Shown here: one piece after another, positions 34,124-42,990 of the stretch
Layout of the letters: each line of letters opens with the position of its first letter
How positions within the stretch are numbered: position 1 is the stretch's first letter
NCBI RefSeq assembly: GCF_001559075.2
Contig: NZ_CP014015.2
Span: forward strand, 3,472,001 to 3,536,000
Direction of reading: 5' to 3'
Source of the DNA: Citrobacter amalonaticus
GTDB taxonomy: Bacteria > Pseudomonadota > Gammaproteobacteria > Enterobacterales > Enterobacteriaceae
Length of the DNA stretch: 64,000 bases
The notes under the pieces: model-generated
Databases searched by the model: none
What the model was told of the DNA's origin: nothing
The model's input: only the letters and a program-made list of their open reading frames with translations
Program-made: the position numbers and the translations under genes

Positions 34124-34884
34124 GTGGCTTGATCCTGCGGGGCGTCACTGCGGGCTATCCAGAACGACCGGTGATTGACGATCTTAGCGTCGATGAACTG
34201 CCGCGCGGTAAAATTACGGCGCTGCTGGGGCCGAACGGCTGTGGGAAATCGACCTTGTTACGCGCGCTGGCCGGGCTGGGTAAAGCTCGCGGCGAAATGT
34301 TACTGGACGGAGAGAACCTGTCGGCGCTGTCGCTCGCCGAGCGGGCCGGGAAAGTCGTGTTTTTGCCTCAGTCGCTGCCACAGGGCGTGCATTTGCATGT
34401 TCTGGAGTCGATCCATGTCGCGCAGCGGGCGTTGGGTAAACGTGATGATGAACAGGTGCTGGCGATCCTCGAGCAACTGGGAATTACCTCTCTGGCATTG
34501 CACTACCTTGATCAGCTTTCCGGAGGACAACGGCAACTTGTGGGACTGGCGCAATCACTGATCCGTCATCCCGATTTGTTGTTGCTTGATGAACCCCTGA
34601 GTGCGTTGGATTTGAACTACCAGTTTCATGTGATGGATGTCGTTCGTCGCGAAACACGACGGCGTAATATGGTCACGGTGGTGGTAGTGCATGATATCAA
34701 TATCGCGCTGCGCCACAGTGAACATGTGCTGATGCTTAAAGACGGAAAGCGGGTCGCCAGCGGCGAGCCGGAAAAGGTCATCACAGCAGAAAGTCTGGCG
34801 CAAGTGTATAACGTCCGGGCCCGCGTAGAGTGTTGCTCACAGGGCAGGGCGCAGGTGGTACTGGATGGCGTGATTAGGGTATAG
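34120..34884 (+). CDS. FecE-type ABC transporter ATP-binding protein
   Basis: A 254-residue ABC ATPase with Walker A GPNGCGKST, Q-loop FLPQSLPQ, signature LSGGQRQLV, Walker B LLLLDEP and switch histidine in VVVHDINIA. It pairs with the preceding permease (ATGA overlap). No periplasmic binding protein lies nearby, so the pair must borrow one or work with a distant gene. Confidence 0.93.
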   Translation: MSGLILRGVTAGYPERPVIDDLSVDELPRGKITALLGPNGCGKSTLLRALAGLGKARGEMLLDGENLSALSLAERAGKVVFLPQSLPQGVHLHVLESIHVAQRALGKRDDEQVLAILEQLGITSLALHYLDQLSGGQRQLVGLAQSLIRHPDLLLLDEPLSALDLNYQFHVMDVVRRETRRRNMVTVVVVHDINIALRHSEHVLMLKDGKRVASGEPEKVITAESLAQVYNVRARVECCSQGRAQVVLDGVIRV

Positions 34885-34890
34885 AAAATG

Positions 34891-34919
34891 GCCGGACAGG
34901 GCGCAAGCCGCTATCCGGC
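34891..34919. repeat. REP-like element
   Basis: GCCGGACAGGGCG and CGCTATCCGGC arms between the convergent ATPase and gpmA genes; likely shared 3' structure. Confidence 0.65.
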
Positions 34920-34926
34920 GACACTT

Positions 34927-35679
34927 TTACTTCGCTTTACCCTGGTTGGCGACGGCAGCGGCTTTCGCTGCGATCTCGTCGGCATTACCCAGATAGTAGC
35001 GCTTGAGCGGTTTGAAGTTTTCGTCGAACTCATACACCAGCGGCACGCCGGTCGGGATGTTCAGTTCGAGGATTTCGTCTTCGCTCAGGTTGTCGAGGTA
35101 TTTCACCAGCGCGCGCAGGGAGTTACCGTGCGCCGCGATGATGACGCGCTCGCCGCTCTTCATGCGTGGCAGAATGGTGTCGTTCCAGTAAGGGATCACG
35201 CGATCGATGGTCAGCGCCAGGCTCTCGGTCAGCGGCAATTCTTTTTCGGTCAGCTTGGCATAGCGCGGATCATGTCCCGGATAACGTTCGTCATCTTTGG
35301 TCAGCTCCGGCGGGGTCACCGCGAAACCACGACGCCACTGTTTAACCTGCTCGTCACCGTATTTCTCAGCGGTTTCTGCTTTGTTCAGACCCTGCAACGC
35401 ACCGTAGTGACGTTCGTTCAGTTTCCAGGATTTCTCGACCGGCAGCCAGGCCTGATCCAGTTCATCCAGTACGTTCCACAGCGTGTGGATGGCACGTTTC
35501 AGCACGGAGGTATAAGCAAAATCGAAGCTATAGCCTTCAGCCTTCAGCAGTTTGCCTGCTGCTTTCGCTTCGCCCACGCCTTTCTCGGACAGGTCAACGT
35601 CATACCAACCGGTGAAGCGGTTTTCATTGTTCCACTGGCTTTCGCCGTGGCGTACCAGAACCAGCTTAGTTACAGCCAT
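34927..35679 (-). CDS. gpmA: 2,3-bisphosphoglycerate-dependent phosphoglycerate mutase
   Basis: A 250-residue glycolytic enzyme interconverting 3- and 2-phosphoglycerate. The phospho-histidine is H11 in VLVRHGESQWN; the second active-site histidine is in AAHGNSLRAL. The start MAVTKLVLV at 35679 matches E. coli and follows a GGAG-type ribosome site. Confidence 0.98.
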   Translation of the reverse strand: MAVTKLVLVRHGESQWNNENRFTGWYDVDLSEKGVGEAKAAGKLLKAEGYSFDFAYTSVLKRAIHTLWNVLDELDQAWLPVEKSWKLNERHYGALQGLNKAETAEKYGDEQVKQWRRGFAVTPPELTKDDERYPGHDPRYAKLTEKELPLTESLALTIDRVIPYWNDTILPRMKSGERVIIAAHGNSLRALVKYLDNLSEDEILELNIPTGVPLVYEFDENFKPLKRYYLGNADEIAAKAAAVANQGKAK

Positions 35680-35703
35680 ACTCTCACTCCTCAAGCTTTA
35701 TCG

Positions 35704-35724
35704 AATGATAATAATTCTCATTAT
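35704..35724. promoter_or_regulatory. Fur-like site before gpmA
   Basis: AATGATAATAATTCTCATTAT closely resembles the Fur consensus of GATAAT-type hexamers and lies about 25 bp before gpmA, a known Fur-linked gene in E. coli. Confidence 0.65.
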
Positions 35725-35860
35725 ATTGCCGTGACGGGGCAGCGGCAATGCTTACGCATAACCATAGCGAAAATAGTGCAGCAGTGTAAGGTTCTTGTGA
35801 ACTCTGAGTTGCGATTTTGTCTTTGAGTGGTGGGGATTTGAGCAAGATGCGGTATCTAAA

Positions 35861-35885
35861 GCCCGATACGCAGGCGCTATCGGGC
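35861..35885 (-). terminator. Hairpin after galM
   Basis: GCCCGATA / TATCGGGC stem 26 bp past the galM stop. On the minus strand it is followed by TTTAGA, a weak T-run, so termination is plausible but not strong. Confidence 0.5.
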
Positions 35886-35910
35886 ATTTTGCACGGGTTG
35901 CGTCACACCA

Positions 35911-36951
35911 TCAGGAAGCAATAAAGCGATATTCCGTCAGGCTGGCGTACTCCTCTCCGGGGCGCAGAACGCAGTCTGGTTGCGGCCATTCCGGATGGTT
36001 CGGGCTATCTGGCAGGAATTCGCTCTCCAGCGCCAGGCCCTGATAATCGTCGTAGGCGTTCGGTCCGCGTGAAGAGGTGCCGCCGAGAAAGTTACCGGAG
36101 TAAAACTGTAGCGCCGGGGCCGAGGTGTAGACCTCCATCTGCAACTTTCCGTCTTGCGAAGCGAGCAGGGCAACCGGCTTTTTACTGTCGCCTTTTGCCT
36201 GCAACAGGAAAGCGTGATCGTAACCCTTCACTTTGCGCTGGTCGTCATCGGCAAGAAATTCGCTGGCGATCACTTTCGCGGTGCGGAAATCAAAAGAGGT
36301 TCCGGCGACCGGTTTCAGGCCGTCGCGTGGGATCCCGCCTTCATCCACCGGCAGATACTCATCCGCCAGAAGTTGCAGCTTATGATTACGCACGTCGGTC
36401 TGATCGCCATCAAGGTTGAAGTAGACGTGGTTGGTCAGATTGACCGGGCACGGCTTATCCACTGTCGCGCGATAGGTAATCGAGATGCGGTTGTCATCGG
36501 TCAGACGATACTGCACCGTCGCACAGAGGTTGCCTGGAAAGCCCTGATCGCCATCGTCTGAGCTTATGGCAAACAGAACCTGACGTTCATTGTGGTTAAC
36601 AATTTGCCAGCGGCGTTTATCAAATCCGTCCGGCCCGCCGTGTAACTGGTTGACGCCCTGGCTCGGTTGCAGAGTAACCATTTCCCCGTTGAGGGTGTAG
36701 CGGCTGTCGGCAATGCGGTTGGCGTAACGACCAATTGAGGCGCCCAGAAACGCCGACTGATCCTGATAATGCTCCGGACTGGCGCAGCCCAGCAGCGCTT
36801 CACGCACGCCGCCGTCGGAAAGAGGAATGCGGGCCGAGAGTAACGTAGCACCCCAGTCCATCAGCGTGACCACCATCCCCGCGCTATTGCGCAGGGTTAA
36901 CAGGCGGTACGGCTGACCATCGGGTGCCAGTGCGGGTGTTTCATTCAGCAC
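35911..36951 (-). CDS. galM: Galactose mutarotase (aldose 1-epimerase)
   Basis: A 346-residue beta-sandwich enzyme converting beta- to alpha-D-galactose for GalK. Motifs: ASIGRYANRIA, NQLHGGPDGFDKR (catalytic His) and TNHVYFNLDG. The start is GTG at 36951, inside the end of galK (7-bp overlap GTGCTGA), giving the E. coli-like start LNETPALAPDGQPYRLLTL. Last gene of galETKM. Confidence 0.95.
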   Translation of the reverse strand: MLNETPALAPDGQPYRLLTLRNSAGMVVTLMDWGATLLSARIPLSDGGVREALLGCASPEHYQDQSAFLGASIGRYANRIADSRYTLNGEMVTLQPSQGVNQLHGGPDGFDKRRWQIVNHNERQVLFAISSDDGDQGFPGNLCATVQYRLTDDNRISITYRATVDKPCPVNLTNHVYFNLDGDQTDVRNHKLQLLADEYLPVDEGGIPRDGLKPVAGTSFDFRTAKVIASEFLADDDQRKVKGYDHAFLLQAKGDSKKPVALLASQDGKLQMEVYTSAPALQFYSGNFLGGTSSRGPNAYDDYQGLALESEFLPDSPNHPEWPQPDCVLRPGEEYASLTEYRFIAS

Positions 36952-38093
36952 TGTCCTGCTCCTTGTGATGGTTTGCACACATAGAATGTTTCTTTGATAC
37001 CGGTTTTAGCTTCGTACTGTTCAGCCACGGCTTGCTGGACGGCAGGGACCAGCGCTTCCGGGATCAGCGCCACAACACAACCGCCAAATCCACCGCCGGT
37101 CATGCGGACACCGCCCTTCTCGCCAATTGTGGCTTTGACGATGTCAACCAGCGTATCAATCTGCGGCACGGTGATTTCGAAATCATCACGCATTGAGGCG
37201 TGCGATTCGGCCATCAGTTGCCCCATGCGTTGCAGATCGCCTTTTTCCAGCGCGCTGGCGGCTTCAACAGTACGCGCATTCTCAGTTAACACGTGACGGA
37301 CGCGTTTGGCAACCAGTGGGTCCAGTTCGTTCGCCACGGCGTTAAAGGCATCCAGGCTGACATCACGCAGGGCTGGCTGCTGGAAGAATCGCGCGCCTGT
37401 TTCGCATTGCTGACGGCGAGTGTTGTACTCGCTACCGACCAGCGTGCGCTTAAAGTTGCTGTTGATGATGACGATCGCTACGCCTTCTGGCATGGAGACC
37501 GCTTTAGTGCCCAGCGTACGGCAGTCGATCAGCAGGGCATGATCTTTCTTGCCCAGCGCAGAAATGAGCTGATCCATAATCCCGCAGTTACAGCCGACAA
37601 ACTGGTTTTCCGCTTCCTGACCGTTGAGCGCAATCTGTGCGCCGTCCAGTGGCAGATGGTAAAGCTGCTGGAACACGGTACCGACAGCTACTTCCAGCGA
37701 GGCAGAAGAGCTCAGACCCGCGCCCTGCGGGACATTACCGCTGATCACCAGGTCCGCGCCGCCAAAGCTGCTGTCGCGTTTGAGCAGGTGCTTCACCACG
37801 CCGCGTACATAGTTTGCCCACTGCTGGCTGTCATGGGTCACGACAGGAGCATCAAGGGAGAACTCGTCAGTCTGATTATCGTAGTCGGCCGCAATGACGC
37901 GGATCTGACGGTCGTTGCGGGCAGCGCAGCTGATGACGGTTTGATAATCAATGGCGCAGGGCAACACAAAGCCGTCGTTATAATCGGTATGTTCACCGAT
38001 GAGATTGACGCGGCCTGGCGCCTGAATAGTGTGGGTTGCAGGGTAGCCGAATTTTTCAGCAAACAGAGATTGTGTTTTCTCTTTCAGACTCAT
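36945..38093 (-). CDS. galK: Galactokinase
   Basis: A 382-residue GHMP kinase phosphorylating alpha-D-galactose at C1. Signature GRVNLIGEHTDYNDGFVLP near the N-terminus, ATP loop PQGAGLSSSASLEVA and C-terminal TGGGFGGCVVAL. It begins two bases after galT and overlaps galM. Confidence 0.98.
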   Translation of the reverse strand: MSLKEKTQSLFAEKFGYPATHTIQAPGRVNLIGEHTDYNDGFVLPCAIDYQTVISCAARNDRQIRVIAADYDNQTDEFSLDAPVVTHDSQQWANYVRGVVKHLLKRDSSFGGADLVISGNVPQGAGLSSSASLEVAVGTVFQQLYHLPLDGAQIALNGQEAENQFVGCNCGIMDQLISALGKKDHALLIDCRTLGTKAVSMPEGVAIVIINSNFKRTLVGSEYNTRRQQCETGARFFQQPALRDVSLDAFNAVANELDPLVAKRVRHVLTENARTVEAASALEKGDLQRMGQLMAESHASMRDDFEITVPQIDTLVDIVKATIGEKGGVRMTGGGFGGCVVALIPEALVPAVQQAVAEQYEAKTGIKETFYVCKPSQGAGQC

Positions 38094-38095
38094 TT

Positions 38096-39142
38096 TTATA
38101 CTCCGGATTCGCGAAAATGGATGTCGCTGACCGCGCGCAGACGCTCTGCCGCTTGTTCCGCTGTAAGATCGCGCTGGGTTTCGGCCAGCATTTCGTAACC
38201 GACCATAAATTTGCGGACGGTTGCGGAACGCAGCAGCGGCGGATAAAAGTGCGCGTGTAGCTGCCAGTGTTCGTTCTCTGCACCGTTAAACGGCGCGCCG
38301 TGCCAGCCCATCGAATAGGGGAAAGAGCACTGGAACAGGTTGTCGTAACGACTGGTCAGTTTTTTCAACGCCAGCGCAAGGTCTGCGCGCTGTTCGTCGG
38401 TCAAATCGGTAATGCGCAGCACATGCGCTTTCGGCAGTAATAGCGTTTCGAACGGCCATGCCGCCCAGTAAGGGACGACAGCCAGCCAGTGATCGGTTTC
38501 TACTACCGTACGGCTGCCGTCAGCCAGCTCGCGCTGCACATAGTCAACCAGCATCGGCGAGCCCTGTTCAGCAAAGTAGGCTTTTTGCAGACGATCTTCG
38601 CGTTCAGCTTCGTTTGGCAGGAAACTGTTGGCCCAAATCTGGCCGTGGGGGTGGGGATTCGAGCAGCCCATCGCCGCGCCTTTGTTTTCAAAGACCTGTA
38701 CCCAGGGATAACGTTTCCCGAGGTCAGCGGTTTGCTCTTGCCAGGTTTTCACTATTTCGGTCAGGGCAGGAACGCTAAGCTCCGGCAGGGTTTTACTGTG
38801 ATCCGGTGAAAAGCAAATAACGCGACTGGTGCCGCGTGCGCTCTGGCAGCGCATCAGCGGGTCGTGACTGTCCGGCGCGTCAGGCGTATCCGTCATCAGC
38901 GCGGCAAAGTCGTTGGTGAACACAAACGTTCCGCTGTAATCCGGATTCTTATCGCCGGTGACGCGGGTATTGCCCGCGCACAGGAAACAGTCTGGATCGT
39001 GTGCTGGCAGCACCTCGTTAGAAGGCGTTTCTTGCGCCCCCTGCCAGGGGCGCTTGGCGCGATGCGGCGACACCAGAATCCACTGTCCGGTGAGCGGATT
39101 AAAACGACGATGCGGATGATCGACGGGGTTGAATTGACTCAT
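38096..39142 (-). CDS. galT: Galactose-1-phosphate uridylyltransferase
   Basis: A 348-residue HIT-superfamily enzyme exchanging UMP between UDP-glucose and galactose 1-phosphate. The nucleophile His is in SNPHPHGQIW; zinc-site residues are suggested by CFLCAGN. It lies eight bases after galE. Confidence 0.98.
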   Translation of the reverse strand: MSQFNPVDHPHRRFNPLTGQWILVSPHRAKRPWQGAQETPSNEVLPAHDPDCFLCAGNTRVTGDKNPDYSGTFVFTNDFAALMTDTPDAPDSHDPLMRCQSARGTSRVICFSPDHSKTLPELSVPALTEIVKTWQEQTADLGKRYPWVQVFENKGAAMGCSNPHPHGQIWANSFLPNEAEREDRLQKAYFAEQGSPMLVDYVQRELADGSRTVVETDHWLAVVPYWAAWPFETLLLPKAHVLRITDLTDEQRADLALALKKLTSRYDNLFQCSFPYSMGWHGAPFNGAENEHWQLHAHFYPPLLRSATVRKFMVGYEMLAETQRDLTAEQAAERLRAVSDIHFRESGV

Positions 39143-39150
39143 GATGTTTC

Positions 39151-40167
39151 TTAATCCTCGTATCCCTGCGGATGACGCGACTGCCAGTGCCAGGTGTCCT
39201 GCGCCATTTCATCAAGCGTGCGCGTTACGCGCCAGTCCAGTTCGCGGTCGGCTTTGCTGGCATCTGCCCAGTAGGCTGGCAGGTCGCCATCGCGACGCGG
39301 AGCAAAATGATAATTCACCGGTTTGCCGCAGGCTTTACTGAAGGCATTGACCACGTCCAGCACGCTGCTGCCGACGCCTGCCCCGAGGTTGTAAATATGG
39401 ACACCCTGTTTGCCTGCCAGTTTTTCCATCGCGGCAACGTGGCCGTCAGCGAGATCCATCACATGGATGTAATCGCGTACGCCGGTGCCGTCTTCGGTCG
39501 GGTAGTCATTGCCAAAAATGGCGAGCGAATCGCGACGGCCTACCGCAACCTGGGCGATGTACGGCATCAGGTTATTTGGGATGCCCTGCGGGTCTTCGCC
39601 CATGTCGCCTGATGGATGTGCGCCGACCGGGTTGAAATAGCGCAGCAGCGCGATGCTCCACTCCGGCTGGGCTTTTTGCAGATCGGTGAGGATCTGCTCG
39701 ACCATCAGCTTGCTTTTGCCGTAAGGACTTTGCGGCGTACCGGTCGGGAAGCTTTCGACATAAGGGATTTTCGGCTGGTCGCCGTAGACGGTTGCCGATG
39801 AGCTGAAAATGAAGTTTTTGACGCCGGCGGCGCGCATGGCGCTAATCAGTCGCAGCGTTCCGTTGACGTTGTTGTCATAGTATTCCAGCGGCTTTGCAAC
39901 GGATTCGCCGACGGCCTTCAGTCCGGCAAAATGGATGACGGTGTCAATGGCGTGATCGTGCAGGATCTCCGTCATCAGCGCTTCGTTGCGGATATCGCCT
40001 TCAACAAACGTCGGATGTTTGCCGCTCAGACGTTCAATAACAGGCAGTACGCTGCGCTTACTGTTGCAGAGGTTATCCAGGATGATGACGTCATGACCGT
40101 TTTTCAGCAACTGTACACAAGTATGACTTCCTATGTAACCGCTACCACCGGTGACCAGAACTCTCAT
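39151..40167 (-). CDS. galE: UDP-glucose 4-epimerase
   Basis: A 338-residue short-chain dehydrogenase fold enzyme interconverting UDP-galactose and UDP-glucose. NAD site VTGGSGYIGSHT at the N-terminus, and catalytic Y-x3-K in SPYGKSK. First gene of galETKM. The internal GalR operator lies in its first codons. Confidence 0.98.
   Translation of the reverse strand: MRVLVTGGSGYIGSHTCVQLLKNGHDVIILDNLCNSKRSVLPVIERLSGKHPTFVEGDIRNEALMTEILHDHAIDTVIHFAGLKAVGESVAKPLEYYDNNVNGTLRLISAMRAAGVKNFIFSSSATVYGDQPKIPYVESFPTGTPQSPYGKSKLMVEQILTDLQKAQPEWSIALLRYFNPVGAHPSGDMGEDPQGIPNNLMPYIAQVAVGRRDSLAIFGNDYPTEDGTGVRDYIHVMDLADGHVAAMEKLAGKQGVHIYNLGAGVGSSVLDVVNAFSKACGKPVNYHFAPRRDGDLPAYWADASKADRELDWRVTRTLDEMAQDTWHWQSRHPQGYED
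40133..40148. promoter_or_regulatory. Internal gal operator (OI)
   Basis: Read on the minus strand GTGGTAGCGGTTACAT, the same as the E. coli internal operator inside galE. With OE it allows GalR-mediated looping. Confidence 0.85.
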
Positions 40168-40198
40168 AATTCGCTCCGTTAAGCTTATGGTATGGAAT

Positions 40199-40243
40199 TA
40201 CCATAGCATAACAAAGATGCGAAAAGTGTGACATGGAATAAAA
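40199..40243 (-). promoter_or_regulatory. gal promoter core and CRP site
   Basis: On the minus strand the -10 regions TATGGT/TATGCT (about 40199-40210) and a CRP site spanning about 40222-40243 (read on plus, AAGTGTGACATGGAAT) reproduce the E. coli galP1/P2 layout. Confidence 0.8.
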
Positions 40244-40245
40244 TA

Positions 40246-40261
40246 GTGGAATCGTTTACAC
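40246..40261. promoter_or_regulatory. External gal operator (OE)
   Basis: GTGTAAACGATTCCAC on the minus strand, identical to the GalR/GalS external operator of E. coli. Confidence 0.9.
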
Positions 40262-40338
40262 TCGCGATTTCTCACGCTGAGTCATCAATTAATCGATTAT
40301 AAATCATTAACTTTAAGAATGATTGCGCCTTTTATCCG

Positions 40339-40362
40339 AAAAAAAAGGGCGCTTTCGCGCCC
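40339..40362 (-). terminator. modF terminator
   Basis: On the minus strand GGGCGC / GCGCCC with a four-base GAAA loop followed by eight T, 12 bases after the modF stop. Confidence 0.92.
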
Positions 40363-40373
40363 ACGGATGAAAA

Positions 40374-41846
40374 CTAACGCAGCCGCGTTTGCTGATAGGT
40401 ATAGGTCTCGCCGTCTGGCACAAACTCCAGACGGTGGGTAATACAGGCAGGCGCATCTTCAGCGTGATGGGAGACAAACAGCAGTTGCGTGTCGCCCTCG
40501 CTAATCAACACATCGACAAAGCGACGAATAAGCTGGCGGTTTAGTGGATCCAGTCCCTGTAAGGGTTCGTCGAGAATCAGCAGGGTCGGGTGCTTAACCA
40601 GCGCACGGGCGATCAGCGCCAGTCGCTGTTGTCCCCAGGAGAGACTATGAAACGGCGCGTCGGCAGTGCGTTTGTCGAGTCCCAGAATGTCCAGCCACTG
40701 CTGCGCGAGTTTTTGTTGACGATCCGACACGGCCTGATAAATCCCGATGGAATCGAAATAGCCCGACAGAATCACATTGCGCACCGTGGTGCTCACCCGG
40801 TAGTCGAGATGCAGACTGCTACTGACGTAGCCAATGTGCTTTTTGATATCCCAGATAGTTTCACCACTGCCGCGACGACGGCCAAATAGCGTCAGATCGT
40901 TGCTGTAACCCTGCGGATGGTCGCCGGTGATCAGGCTGAGCAGCGTCGATTTTCCTGCTCCGTTGGGGCCGACAATCTGCCAGTGTTCGCCGGGATCGAC
41001 CTGCCAGCTCAGACGATCGAGAATAGGGCGATCGTTATATGACACGACGCCATCCCGGAGGATGATCCGCGGCGTATCGGCAGCCAGAACAGGGTAGGCG
41101 GCGGGTTCGTCGGCTTCAGGTAATGCCACCCCTTCCAGTCGCTCGCTATGCGCAAGTTGCGCGATCAGCGCCTGCTGGAGTAAGTCGGCTCTCGCCCCGG
41201 TTTCCGTTAAGGTGCAGTCGACCAGTACACCGGCATACTGAACGAATGCCGGGATCTCATCGAAACGGTTCAACACCAGCACCAGCGTGATACCTGACTG
41301 ATGTAGCGTTTCAAGCAGTCCTGCCAGTTGCTGGCGGGAAGCGACGTCGAGACCGTCAAACGGCTCATCCAGAATCAACAGGTCCGGCTCAGCCATCAGC
41401 GCCTGGCAGAGCAACGTTTTGCGCGTTTCGCCGGTAGAAAGATATTTAAAGCGGCGATCGAGCAGATGAGTGATACCAAACTGCTGCGCCAGCGTTGCGC
41501 AGAGGGCCGGGTTTTTCACTTCGTCCTGAATGATTTCCGCCGTGGTTCGTCCGGTATCCTCTTCGCCAGGACTGAGCATATCGGTGTTATTACGCTGCCA
41601 TTCATCGCTGACCAGTTTCTGCAGTTGCTCGAAGGAGAGACGGGTTATCCGTGAGAACGTACACAGGCGTTCGCCCTTGAGCAGCGACAATTCGCCGGCC
41701 AGCGCGCGTGCCAGCGCCGATTTCCCGCTTCCGTTCGAACCGACAAACGCCCAACTCTCACCCGCATTTAACGTCACGGAATCCAGGTGAAGCGTTTTTG
41801 TGTCGCTAAGACGAAACGTGCCTTGCGAAATATGCAACGATGACAT
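40374..41846 (-). CDS. modF: Molybdate-linked ABC ATPase ModF
   Basis: A 490-residue protein with two ABC domains in tandem: Walker A GSNGSGKSA (about residue 37) and GPNGAGKST (about 295), with Walker B LLILDEPFDG and LLILDEPLQG. Domain 2 closely follows E. coli ModF, whose exact role is unclear. In E. coli it is co-transcribed with modE; here about 6.8 kb separates the two, so it needs its own promoter in the 247-bp gap upstream. Confidence 0.94.
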   Translation of the reverse strand: MSSLHISQGTFRLSDTKTLHLDSVTLNAGESWAFVGSNGSGKSALARALAGELSLLKGERLCTFSRITRLSFEQLQKLVSDEWQRNNTDMLSPGEEDTGRTTAEIIQDEVKNPALCATLAQQFGITHLLDRRFKYLSTGETRKTLLCQALMAEPDLLILDEPFDGLDVASRQQLAGLLETLHQSGITLVLVLNRFDEIPAFVQYAGVLVDCTLTETGARADLLQQALIAQLAHSERLEGVALPEADEPAAYPVLAADTPRIILRDGVVSYNDRPILDRLSWQVDPGEHWQIVGPNGAGKSTLLSLITGDHPQGYSNDLTLFGRRRGSGETIWDIKKHIGYVSSSLHLDYRVSTTVRNVILSGYFDSIGIYQAVSDRQQKLAQQWLDILGLDKRTADAPFHSLSWGQQRLALIARALVKHPTLLILDEPLQGLDPLNRQLIRRFVDVLISEGDTQLLFVSHHAEDAPACITHRLEFVPDGETYTYQQTRLR

Positions 41847-42093
41847 TTGTATCCCATTTTTTGCAGCAATGAATGACAGGGATACGTGTTCCGGGGAGGA
41901 ATGTCAATGTGATTAGCGTGACGGCGGGTAAAAAAACGGCGCTTTAAAATCGATGTAGGTATCTGTGCCATGCGGCGATTACGGCGACAGAACTATCGCT
42001 ATTTTGTGAGCAACTGCAAAAAAGGGCGACGCGTTATCCAGTATTTTTTCGCAGCCAGTAGAGATGTCATGGCGATGAATGATGGAGTGTTTT
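41847..42093. promoter_or_regulatory. Divergent modF-ygfI region
   Basis: About 250 bp with no gene, holding the presumed promoters of modF (minus) and ygfI (plus). One edge of the foreign segment between modF and modE must lie here. I see no recognisable operator. Confidence 0.45.
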
Positions 42094-42990
42094 ATGGATG
42101 TTTTTATCTCGAAAAAAATGCGTAATTTCATCCTGTTGGCGCAAACCAATAATATCGCCAGAGCGGCTGAGAAAATACACATGACGGCATCGCCATTTGG
42201 TAAAAGCATCTCTGCGCTGGAAGATCAAATTGGCTATACGCTATTTACCCGTAAAGACAACAGCATAAGCCTGAACAAGGCCGGGCAGGAGTTGTACCAG
42301 AAACTGTTTCCGATTTATCAGTCCCTGTCGGCGATCGATAATGAAATTCATCACGCTGCGCGTGGTTCGCGCAACATAGTCATTGGCGTCGACAACACCT
42401 ACCCAACGATTATTTTCGACCAGTTGATCAGTCTGGGCGACAAGTATAACGGTGTGACCGTAAAGTCTGTTGAGTTCAGCGAGAATGAAGTCATTGATAA
42501 CCTGTTTAGCCGCCAGCTCGATTTTATCATTTCGCCACAGTATGTTTCGGCTCGCGTGCAGGAGCTGGATAATCTGACCATCAGTGAGTTGAAACCGCTG
42601 CGTCTGGGGTTTCTTGTTTCCCGTCGCTACGAGGATAAACAGCCGCAGGAGCTTTTGCGCGAACTGCCCTGGCTGCAAATGCGCTTTCAGAATCGGGCCA
42701 ATTTTGAAGCGATACTGGAAGCGCATATGCGGCCATGCGGCATTAACCCAACGATCATCTATCGTCCCTACAGCTTTATGGCGAAGATAAGCGCGGTAGA
42801 GCGCGGGCAGTTTCTGACCGTGATCCCCTGGTTTGCCTGGCGTCTGGTGAATCCGGCGACGTTGAAGTATTTCGATGCGCCCGGCGGTACGATGTATATG
42901 CAGGAGTACCTTTACTCTCTGAAAAACCATCGCTATACCGCCACGATGCTTCAGCATATTGCGGAAGATCGTGGCGCAGAGATGGCTTAG
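42094..42990 (+). CDS. ygfI: LysR-type regulator YgfI
   Basis: A 298-residue LysR-type protein: winged helix at about residues 3-60 (LAQTNNIARAAEKIHMTASPFGKSISALEDQIGYTLF pattern, shown here only in outline) and a periplasmic-binding-fold effector domain. It matches E. coli YgfI, whose gene also neighbours the sbm/scp operon. GGAG precedes ATG 42094. It converges on scpC with a four-base overlap, and probably regulates the scp genes (inference). Confidence 0.9.
   Translation: MDVFISKKMRNFILLAQTNNIARAAEKIHMTASPFGKSISALEDQIGYTLFTRKDNSISLNKAGQELYQKLFPIYQSLSAIDNEIHHAARGSRNIVIGVDNTYPTIIFDQLISLGDKYNGVTVKSVEFSENEVIDNLFSRQLDFIISPQYVSARVQELDNLTISELKPLRLGFLVSRRYEDKQPQELLRELPWLQMRFQNRANFEAILEAHMRPCGINPTIIYRPYSFMAKISAVERGQFLTVIPWFAWRLVNPATLKYFDAPGGTMYMQEYLYSLKNHRYTATMLQHIAEDRGAEMA

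Noticed and set aside
34888..35826. 312-codon plus-strand frame over gpmA
   Set aside because: Antisense shadow of gpmA starting in a REP element.
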